Positions 52,501 to 61,598 of a stretch of 64,000 nt of DNA are shown here, piece after piece. Position 1 is the first letter of the stretch. Each line of letters begins with the position of its first letter. The stretch covers positions 3,410,001-3,474,000 of the forward strand of contig CP084611.1 in the NCBI GenBank assembly GCA_025917655.1. Reading direction: 5' to 3'. The DNA is from Chlorella sorokiniana (Eukaryota > Chlorophyta > Trebouxiophyceae > Chlorellales > Chlorellaceae). The notes beneath the pieces were generated by a model. That model made no database searches and was not told the origin of the DNA. It saw only the letters and a list, made by a program, of their open reading frames with translations. The position numbers and the translations under genes are program-made.

Positions 52501-55500
52501 GGGGCACGCAGCGGCAGGCTCCCGGCACAGCAGCAGCAGCAGCAGCAGCAGCAGGCAGGGGCTCACTGCAGCAGGCTGTCCGCCAGCTCGCTGCTGCCCA
52601 GCTGGCGCTGGTAGTCGTGCAGGGCGGCCAGCAGCGCCCGCAGCGCGGCGTCCTCCCCGGGCAGCAGCCCCTCCAGCCGCTTGCAGGCCTCGGGCAGCTC
52701 GACGCCGCACTCCACCAGCACCAGGCACAGCTTGGTGGCCAGGGGGCCCGCCGGCAGCCAGCAGGGGGCACCGAGGCGCGCGCGCGCGCGCCGCCGCCGC
52801 CCGCGCAGCGACGGCCACGGCGACGGCCGCCGCGCCGAGCAGGTGCGCCAGGCGGGTGTTGTGCTGGGCGTGCAGGGTGGTGGTGGCCAGGGGGCGGCCG
52901 CCTGGCGCAGCACATCCTCCAGGCGCTCCTCCAGCAGCGCCGCCGCCGCAGCCTGCACGCCCTCCGGCGCAAGCCCAGCGCGGGTGCGCGTGGAGCGCAG
53001 GCGCTCCGCAGCCGCCGCCGCCCGCCGCTGCTCCAGCAGCACCAGCGCCCGCGCCTGCAGCAGCAGCTCGCCTGCAGAGGGTGCCGACACACGGGATTGC
53101 GTGCTTTGAGCGGGTAGCATGTGGGCCGCGGGCTTTGTCCCCCTCCACCACCGCTGTCTTCAGGCGCGACCGAGGCGTGCAAGCGGCCCCCACCTCGGGT
53201 CAGCTCCGCCAGCTGTGCCTCCAGTGCCGGGTCCTCGTGCCACCAGTGCCACCAGCGATCCCCATCCCGCGGCAGCCGGCTCAGGCTCGCCGCCTCCTCC
53301 TCCTCCTCCTCGGCACCGCCCGCCAGCCCGCCGCCGCTGCTTGGCCCGCCGCCGCCGCCGTCCAGCTCCCCGGCGCCCGGCAGCCTGAGCACAGCAGCAA
53401 TGGTGGCCGCAAGGCTGCGCGGGTCCGCCGCGGGCGGCGCCGCCCGCAGCCACTGCAGCAGGGCTGGTTGCCACGCGCCGCCGTCCACCGCTGCGCCCCG
53501 CCCCGCCTCCGCCGCCGCAGAGACCAGGTCCAGGGCAGCACCGCCAGGCACCTGCTCCAGCAGCGGCAGGCCCCACAGCCTGTGGAAGCCGGGGGCAGCT
53601 GTACCAGGCGGCGGCGCGCCAGGGTGGCCAACAGGGGCAGGGCAGCGGCGAACGACGCGGGCTGCACGTGCGGCGCCTGGGCATGGCCCAGCGCGGCCTC
53701 CCACACAGCCTGCAGGTGGTGGGGCGGCGGCATGGCGGGGGCGTCTGAGGGGTGGAAGCGGACACGCTGTGTGTGTGTGTGTCCGGCTGTTGGCCTGGCC
53801 AGCCCACCTGCCACATCTCCTCCACCGCTGCCGGCGTCGGCAGCTCCTGCTCCCGCCCGCGGGCGGCGGCTGCAACCCCGCGCTGCCGGCGCCCTGCCCG
53901 GACAGGTGCAGGGGCCAGGCCAGCGCCAGCGCGTGTGCCAGGCGCAGCAGCCAGAGCGCTGAGTCCGCGTCGTGCTCGTCAGGCATGAAGTGGGGGCAGG
54001 TGGCGCGGCGCCCCCGGGCCAGCTGTGCCAGCATGGCGGCGTACGCGGCGGCGGGCACGCCCAGACCGTACGACAGCAGCAAGCGGGCGGCCACAGGGGC
54101 CCACAGCGCCGGCTTGGACACCAGCCGCTCAGCCAGCGCAGCGAGCAGCGGGGGAGCGCCGCCGCTTCGGCGCCGGCAGCGGCGACGCTTCAAAATCATC
54201 CAACTCCTCTCCGCCCCCGCGCTGCTGGCCTCGATGCCGCCGCCACCGCCGCTGCTGCTGCTGCTGTGGAAGTAGACCGCCGCAACGACGTCCAGCAGCG
54301 CCGTCTGCTGCCGGGGCAGCAGCAAGCGCCCCTCGCGGCTGTCCTCGCCCCTGCAAGCACGCCGCCAGGTCAGCCAGCGGCGTCTGGCAGCCTGCCCTCG
54401 CCAGCAAGCGCAGGGCCAGCCTCAGCGGCCAAGCGCTTGCGGGGCGGGGTGAAGGAGGAGCCATCCTCAAGCGGGATGCATGGGCAAGCTGCACGCTCCC
54501 GCATGCTTGCAGGCCCTCCCGCAACCCTGCCCGGCCTCCTTGCCTTGGGCCCGCCCCCCGCCCCCGCTCCCACCACTTGAAGCCCGGCTGTCCCAGCTCC
54601 CGCTCCGCCCAGTCCCGAATCTCATCCAGCTGGCGGCAGCTGCCCCGAAGCGTGCCCAGCGCCAGCTGTGCCCGCAGGTACGCCAGCACGGCGTCGCGCA
54701 GGCGCGGGTCGCGCCCCGCTGCGCAGCACCCCGCTGTGCAGCGCGTCGTGCAGCGCGGGCAGCGCGGCCGCCACGTCACGCCCGTTGCGCAGCAAGAAGG
54801 CGTTGACGGCTGACAAGGTGGGGCCCAGCAGGCGCGCTGCGGCGCTGCATGCAGGCGGCAAGGAAGCGGGCCGAGCGTTAGGTGGCCAAGCACCAGCTCA
54901 AGTGCCAACCATGTGCGCAGCTGCTCGGGACGCAGCCCGGGCAGCGACACTAACAAGCAGCACCCCCTTCCTCCCAGCCGGCCACCCCCAGTCGCACCTA
55001 CACAAAACTGCCCACCCACACCACCCACTCCACCAGACCACAAAAACAACAGTTGCCCCACGCTCTAAAACAAACTCCCTCTCTCCACACCCACCCACAC
55101 CCATCCCCACCTCGGTTCTGCCTCCCTCATCTCCTCCAGCCTGACCGCCAGCTCCCGAAGAACGCCAGGCAGTCGGCCTGGAACACAGGCTGCATGTCGC
55201 CCGGCAGGGCGGCCAGCAGCGAGGCGGCGGTGGAGAGGGCGCGCGCCGCCTCGTCCGCCCCGCCCCAGCCCCCCGCCCGCTCGCTCCGCTCCTCGATGAA
55301 GGCCATGTGTGCCGCCAGCAGGCCTGCGCTGGCAAAAGGGAAGGGTTTTTTGTTGTACTGGGGGCGGGTTGCAGCAGAGACGGCCAGCCAGCCCAGGGGG
55401 CCCTGCAAGTGGAGGTGGGTGCACGGCAACGGCCCCGCCGCAGCCCCAGCCCCGCCCACTCTGGAAGGTCTGGGCGTTGGAGCAGGCGCAGTAGTCGGGC

Positions 55501-56085
55501 ACGGTGAGCAGCTGGTTGCGCAGGGCGGCGCTGTACTCCAGGCCAATGGGTGAGGCCAGCCCCGCCGCCTGCAGCACCTCGCCCACGTGGCGGAAGAGGC
55601 CGCCCGCGCGGCGCAGCAGCAGCCGCCCCTGCCCGCACCGCCGCTCGCCCTCCTCCCGCGCGCCATGAGCAGGCGGAAGGCGCGCTGCAGCGAGGCGTCG
55701 GGGCCCTTCTTGCGGCTGGCCGCCGCGCGCACCTCCTCCCCCCAGAGCGCGCGTCAGCACGTGGGCCAGCCCCGGCCACGACGCGCCCGGCACCTGCGCG
55801 TCTGGGCGCAGCGCCACCGTCGCCTCATCCAGGCCCTGCAAGTACTTCGGGCTGTCGAGGATGCTGAGCAGCGACTTGAGCGCCTCCTGCGGCAGGGGGA
55901 GGTGCCAGCATGCAGTTGCAGGGGGCTCCGCCGCCAGGCTAGCGGCGGCAGAATGGCGCGAATGGCAAAGTGATCTGGGGCGCCTGCCGGTGTCACAAGT
56001 CTTCCGGCCGCCGTATGACGCTTGCCTTGCGCTTTGTGACCTTGTCGGACTTTAACTCCGTGTAGAGGGTCTCCAGCCTCTCCAT
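40528..56085 (-). CDS. ATM: ATM kinase (PI3K-like DNA-damage checkpoint kinase)
   Basis: Nuclear Ser/Thr kinase activated by double-strand breaks. The start at 56085 gives [20 protein letters not shown], then [25 protein letters not shown], which matches the TAN motif specific to ATM/Tel1. A long HEAT-repeat region follows in many exons. The FAT domain includes [20 protein letters not shown] (about 47040), [37 protein letters not shown], and [25 protein letters not shown]. The kinase has [55 protein letters not shown] (about 41580) and [10 protein letters not shown] (about 41500). The FATC domain ends [17 protein letters not shown] with a stop at 40528-40530. The TAN and FATC ends plus 15.6 kb of coding-rich sequence indicate a complete gene. 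The CCCCC run at 42703-42707 is one base short. Confidence 0.93.
52210..52234. repeat. (CA)n microsatellite in an ATM intron
   Basis: About twelve CA units just after a C-run. On the coding (minus) strand it reads (TG)n directly after a likely donor. A shorter (TG)n lies at about 53767-53781 on the plus strand. Confidence 0.8.
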
Positions 56086-56634
56086 GGCAGGGGAGCGTGC
56101 TACCCGGTGGCCATCATTGACGATCTATAATGCGTCGTTGCATAATTGCAGTGCCGGATGGGCGATCAAAGGTTTGCGAAGGCCGCCAAAAGGTACCGCA
56201 CCAACTGTATTGCTGCTTCTGCCTTCTGAGGGCACCATTCCCGACCTTGCTTGCGCATACCAGTCCGGCGAAGCGCTCCCTCCGGAGCGTGCGCCCCTTT
56301 AGCCTGAGCGGACCTGAGTAGGACGAGCCAGTGCGCCCCGGCTGTCCGGCCTTTCGTGGCCTGGCCGCAACCCGATCAAAGAGACCCTAGCCCTTTGCAC
56401 CTTGCGGCGGGAATCCCCTACGTGGCCCGAGGCGGGGAGCTCATCTCGGTTGGGCACCTCGCCATTGAGGGCCCCGCTGCTCCCTGGGGCCCCAAACGCT
56501 CTGAGCGGCTACCATGGCGACACCGTCCCTGGAATTGGGGCGCTTGTTCTCTCTTATGGAGGTGAGGGCCGTATCCTGGAAGGGCACTGTGCCCATCCCC
56601 GGTAGCCCGGCCCACCACCCCGCACCCTATCAAC
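56086..56634. promoter_or_regulatory. Divergent promoter region, ATM / B3-like factor
   Basis: A 549-bp gap between two divergent starts. The ATM side is AT-richer (56110-56160). No known element or small gene was recognised. Confidence 0.4.
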
Positions 56635-58886
56635 ATGCAGGGAGTGGACCCAGAAGGCCTGTTCAACGCCGCCCTGTTGCGGGCGGCGGAGGGGACCTGG
56701 GCGCCGCCGGCCTGTCGGCGCAGCTGACGCCCCACCCGCAGCCTGGGTTGGAGGGCTTGGAAGAGCGCGGCGCCGGCATGAAGGCAGACGGCTCACCTTC
56801 CGGTGACATGGAGGGCAATGGCAGCACGGATGACGAGGACGACAAGGGCTCGATGGGGGCCTTGCCGGCGGGCTCCCTGCCATTCCGCCCGGACCGGCTC
56901 CATCAACGACCGCAAGTGCACAAAGGTGCGCATTCAGTGGCCGGCGTCATCTGCTGGCGCGCCGCAGGCAAAGCAGCACCGGGCTGCTCGCTTTTCTCCT
57001 GGCAGTAATTGGGACCTGGCATGTGTGCTGCCAAGGCACACACGCCTCCCGCCCCCCGCCCAGCCGCGCCTCCCTGCCGCCCTGCTGCGCAGGTGCTGCC
57101 GGCCTCCAGCTCCGCCCCCAAGTACAAGTTTGTGGTGCCCAACGAGTACGTGTACAAGTTCATGAAGCACCTGGTGGAGCGCCCCTTCCACATGCGCGAC
57201 ATGAGCGGCAAGCTGTGGGAGTGCGTGCTCATCCAGCGCAAGAACAAGGTGGGGTGGCGGGGGAGGCGATGGTGGAGGGAGGGGGGGGGGCGCGTGCCCA
57301 GCATCCCCCTGTGCGGACGCAGCACCTGTCAGCACGCCTCAGTGCCAGCAGCTGCTCGTGCCCGTCGCGCGCCAGTGCTGGCTGGCCTCCCAACACATCA
57401 CCGTGCCGCCGCCCCCGCGCAGGAGAAGTACGAGTACATGATCCAGGGGTGGCGCCGCTTGGGGAGGCCACGGGGGTGCAGGAGGGGGACACCGTGACCA
57501 TCGAGATGGTGGATGACACCACGATGCAGCTCACGCTGGAGCACACCGGCGGCAGCAGCGCAAAGAAGCGGCGGAAGGGCGGCGGCGGCGGCGGCGGCGC
57601 CAGCCACATCCCGCTGTCGCAAGGCGGGCCGTCGCCCAGCGGCGCCGCCGCTCCCTCGTATGCGGGGTCGGACGCGGCCCGCGCGCAGATGATGGCGCAG
57701 GCGGCGCGCTGCCGCGCGGCGTTGACGAGGAGGCCAATGGGCTGCTAGCGGGCGGCGGGCGCGTGTCGCAGCAGGCAGGGCTGCCCATCCCCAGCATAGG
57801 CATGCAGCAGGGCGGCGGCCCCCAGCAGCAGCTCCCCTACGGCGGCGGCTTGGACGAGGGGGGCGGGGGCAGGCCCCCAGGGCTTGCTGGCCCTCATCCA
57901 GCAGCAGCATCAGCAGCACCAGCAGCAGGTGGGCGTGCACGGCGGCGGCGGCCCCGGCCAGCCGCTCACGCCGCGCAGCCTGTCGGCGCACCTAGCCAGC
58001 GGGCTGAGCGGGCCGCTGGGCCAGCTGGCGGGTGGCTCCATCAACGAGGCCCAGCTGGCGGACCTCACCGCCGTGATCAGCCACCTGGAGAAGCGGCAGC
58101 GCGTGGGCGACGCGCCGCTGGCGGCGGGGCCGGGCGGCGGCGGCGGCGCCATGCACCTGCTCAGCAACGTCGCCGACCTGGACAAGGTCATGCACGAGAA
58201 CCTGTCGCTGCGGGAGGAGCTGCGCATGATGCAGGCCAAGGTGCAGGGCGGCAGGGCTGGGCGGCGGCAGCAGGCCCGCCAGGGGCCGGCGCCGGGTGCT
58301 GCCACGCTGCTGGCTGCCCGGCTTGGCTTGCTGCCCAGGGCGCATGCTGGGGCTGTGGCCTTCTTTGAGTCCGCTTTGACGCCTGCCTGCCATCCTTCAC
58401 ACCCCACCCCCCACCCCCCACCCACCCACCCACACCCCCACACACTCCACACAGATTGCCACCCTGGAGACGGGCGTGCTCAACATCAAGTCGGTGCTGA
58501 CACGCAACACAGACCCGGGCCTGATCGCCATGACGGGCGTCATCAACCTGCTGGTGCGTGGAGGGGGAGAGGCAGCCCGTCGCACCCTGCTCCTGCCAGC
58601 AGGCACATGTCTGGCTGCCGCCACGCATGTGCCTTGAGCGCCGGCCCCCCCCACACCCACACCCACTCACACACACATCCGCCCCCCGCAGAACCAGATG
58701 GAGTCTCCCGACTTCCTGCCGGAGCTGGGCACCATCGGGCGCATGACGCTGACGGGGCTGTGCAGCGAGGTGCGGCGCCACCTCAACGGCGTGCTGCGCA
58801 TGGTGTGGATCCTGCGCTCGCTGCCCGACGACGTGCAGCAGCACAACATGGGCGCTGCGCCCACCAACAGCGGCGGCGGGCCGTGA
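56635..58886 (+). CDS. B3-like DNA-binding transcription factor with Gln-rich and coiled-coil regions
   Basis: Start MQGVDPEGLFNAALLRAAEG at 56635. An acidic stretch (GNGSTDDEDDKGS) follows, then a B3-like domain over two exons (57093-57248 and 57423 onward): YKFVVPNEYVYKFMKHLV, MRDMSGKLWECVLI, YMIQGWRR and GEATGVQEGDTVTIEM. This is the usual B3 order of strand, W-containing strand, GW..F and GD. A basic KKRRKGGG patch could be nuclear targeting. A QQQHQQHQQQ tract, helical segments (NEAQLADLTAVISHLEKRQR, HENLSLREELRMMQAKV) and the last exons (58455-58553, 58692-58886) complete it. Frame breaks occur at GGGG 56691-56694, near 56890, near 57455 and at two later points. The B3 assignment is by pattern only. 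Confidence 0.65.
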
Positions 58887-59271
58887 CGCGCGCTCTGGCT
58901 GCCCGCTGCTGCCGCGATGACTTTTCTGCAAAGACTACCCGCCGGTTCTGACTAGGGTCGACCCTGTTGTAATCCTGCTTGGCTAACCACGCGGCTATGC
59001 GCTTGGCCACCGCTGCGACTCACGTCCCTGCCTGAGCTGGCGACCCTGGCCCCTTCCCCAGCTTCTCGTCCCTGCATTTATTCCAGCTCGCCCCACTGCA
59101 AGAACCTGCACAGGTTCTCCTGTAATGTAGCCAGAAGCCAATGCCCAACTCCCAGCCGCCCAGTCCCAGCGCTGCATCAGCCTCGCAATGGTGCTCAAAT
59201 TTCTCAGTCACATGTGCTGCAGTTCTGGCTTAAAGGTCACATGCTGAAACCCTCTTTCCGTCCAGTGGATT
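58887..59271. terminator. Convergent 3' region with TGTAA signals
   Basis: A 385-bp gap between two convergent stops. TGTAA at 58968-58972, 82 nt after the B3-like factor's stop, and another at about 59119 on the same strand are candidate chlorophyte poly(A) signals. No gene was seen. Confidence 0.4.
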
Positions 59272-59434
59272 TCAGGAACGTGCTTTTGCTCGGTCGCACA
59301 CATCGCAGCTGCGGCGGCACTTGACGTGCATGAAGCCAGGGTTCTTCTGGCCTGCAGCCGCGGGGATGCCGCCGCTCAGCAAGCACCGCAAGATTTCTTG
59401 CAGCGGGCTTTCATAAAGCCGGGGTTGGCATCGC
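59272..59434 (-). other. Pair of alternative terminal ShKT exons
   Basis: Exon A (59376-59434) reads DANPGFMKARCKKSCGAC and stops with TGA at 59376-59378. Exon B (59272-59351) reads QKNPGFMHVKCRRSCDVCDRAKARS and stops at 59272-59274. Both follow a CTGCAG acceptor, begin with the same two bases (GC), and complete the TGC codon of GEC split by the donor at 59579. Either exon gives an in-frame, complete six-cysteine ShKT domain. Confidence 0.8.
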
Positions 59435-61284
59435 CTGCAGCACCGCGGCGCGCAGCGGGCGGCCGGGCACAGAGGCTCACCAAGCGGCGGGAGGCAGCCC
59501 ACTGGCAGCCAGGGCGACATCAGCGGCAGGGCAACACTGAGCGCAGGGCGGCAGCTTTGATGGGGGCAGCATGGCTCACATTCTCCCATGATGGACCACT
59601 CCTCGCACTTCTCCTCCTCGTCCACGCAGCCCTTGGGGCCGCCTGGTTGGAAGGCGGTGACGTGGATCCACCTGCGCGGAGGCAGGCATCACCGCTGAGG
59701 CACGGCACAGCAGCTTGCAGCCCCAGCTCGCTGCAGCCGCGCAAGGAGCAGCAGCGGCGGCCGGCGTCGCTGGTGGGAGTGGCCTGCCCGCTCACCGCGT
59801 TGCGCTCCACTTCTCCCCCGCCAGCGTGGGGCAGGAGCCGTGGGTGGAGGCCTGGTCCTCCTCCTCCCCGTTTGGCTTGAGTGAGTAGAAGAGCAGCGCG
59901 TTGCCCTTGACCGCCTTCACCGCCAGCCCCCGCCGCGCGCACTCGCTCCACCCCTCCCCCTCCACCTTCTTCTCGGCGTAGGGGAACACGGTCTCGCCGC
60001 CCTCGTCGGGCGTGGACAGGTAGATGAGGACGGTGGCCACGCGCTGCCCGCCGTTCTCAGGGCGCTGGTTGTACCTGCGGGGCGGGCAACAGCAGCGCTT
60101 CATGCCCTCGCCCTTGTGGTAAATGGCTGGGTGTGGGGGCGGGTGCGCTGATGGCCGGAGAGTGCAGCGATACAGTAGGCAGTTAGGTCCAACAGCCGGC
60201 GCCAGAAGGGTTGCGGGGGCTGACGGGAGCAGCCTGTCGGGCTGGCCAGCTGCCCTGCCCACGCACGCCCTGCCCCCTGGCGGGCCGCACTTGTCGTGGA
60301 AGTAGTCGGTGTGCGGCTCGTACTTCTGGCCATCCACGTACTTGAGTATTTGGATGGCTTCGCCGTTCTCTGCAGGCGGCAGCGCACGCCTCGGGTCGGG
60401 CCCAGCACAGGCAGCAGGGCAGGCAGGCCAGGTGATGGCGCGAGGTTGAGCGGGGCGAGCGGCGCAGCCGGGCCCTGCATGGCCGCACCCTCGGGGATCA
60501 TTGTGACGAGGGAGATGCGCTTCTCGACTGCGCGCACCACCTCGTCCTCGCCGCGCGCCAGGAAGGTGCCGCTGGAGGTGCGCACGGTGGAGTCCATGCT
60601 CTTGCCCGTCTTGTTGTCCACCACCGTGGACTTGGTGAGCCGCTTGCGCGCCAGGGCCTTCAGGTGCTCGCACTCCTCGTCGCTGAGGAAGTTGTGGAAG
60701 ACAAAGGCGCGGGGCGCCACGACACCTGCTCCACCCTGCCCCGCCACAGCTCCTGTGTCCCGGCAGGCACGCAGCAGCAGTGCAACGTGGGCATGCATGG
60801 TGGTGGGACGACAACGTGACAGCCACCCTGATGGTTATCTCAAGCCCACAGGCTTGGTGGAAAAGGTGTGTTCCGAGCAAGCACACCAGCACCAGCACCT
60901 TGCCAAGCTCGCCAAAGCCTACGGTATCGCCCACCCCCACGTCTGCGGGCAGCTCTCCACGCCAGCCAGGGAAGCGATCCGTGTCTTCAATATACTTGTC
61001 AAGTGCCTACAATGGCGAACAGGAGGGGTGCATCCCGCAACTCTCACGGGAGGCTGTGCCACGCCGCTGGCGCACAAGCGGGGCACCGCCAACGAGCCGC
61101 TGCAGGGGCACTCATACCAAGCCCGGAACTTGTGGGCTCGCATGGGAAACATCCGACACGGTTCTTGACCGAGATGACCCACCTGCGCCGCCCTGGGCGC
61201 CAAGAGAAGAACAAGCGCGGCCAACAAGTGTCCGGCCCCAAAGCAGGGCCCTGCCGTGGCTGGCCTCCTGTGTGAAGACCGCAT
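59272..61284 (-). CDS. Prolyl 4-hydroxylase with C-terminal ShKT domain
   Basis: Fe(II)/2-oxoglutarate dioxygenase that hydroxylates proline in secreted wall glycoproteins. Exons: 61183-61284 (signal anchor, LLAALVLLLAPRAA), 60899-61006 (ALDKYIEDTDRFPGWRGELP), about 60489-60752 (ELWRGRVEQVSWRP, AFVFHNFLSDEECEHLKALA), 60291-60369 (GEAIQILKYVDGQKYEPHTDYF), 59796-60074 (NGGQRVATVLIYLSTPDEGGETVFP, STHGSCPTLAGEKWSAT) and 59580-59671 (WIHVTAF, CVDEEEKCEEWSIMGE). The iron ligands HxD (in EPHTDYF) and His (in STHGSCP) and the oxoglutarate Lys (GEKW) are all present. Two alternative last exons finish the ShKT domain. One base is missing at GGGG 60711-60714; an ATG at 60798 gives an uninterrupted but N-terminally unusual alternative. 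Confidence 0.88.
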
Positions 61285-61598
61285 GCTGCACAGGATCTCA
61301 GGATACCGCAAGTTTGAGGGCTGGCACAGCGGTCGATGAGACGAGGGAGAGCTGCGTGTCCGAGTTGGGAGGTCACACGTCTCTGTGGATCACGAGGGGG
61401 ATCACGATGTTTGGGGTTCAGGATGCATGTTCCAGCATGCGTTTGTTAGGAGCGGAAGACTCGTGTGTTGCGTACTGCTTTGGATGTACCTGTTCCGATC
61501 TTTCACTTGTGCGGCGGGTAGTCCGTAGAAGCCGGTTGGACTGTCGACCATGCAGGCTCTGAAGGAGTGAGCTCGCCAGGCCTGGCAGCTTGCGCACC
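61285..61598. promoter_or_regulatory. Divergent promoter region, prolyl 4-hydroxylase / RING-FYVE-SYLF
   Basis: A 314-bp gap between two divergent starts, with lower GC than either gene. No specific element was recognised. Confidence 0.35.

Noticed and set aside
52322-53962. Long plus-strand open frame of 546 codons
   Set aside because: Antisense shadow of ATM exons, with polyQ/polyA-like composition only.
60489-60798. ATG at 60798 as the true start of the prolyl 4-hydroxylase
   Set aside because: It gives an open frame but no signal peptide. Two upstream exons with matching phase supply a signal anchor and the family segment EQVSWRP if one base is restored at 60711-60714.
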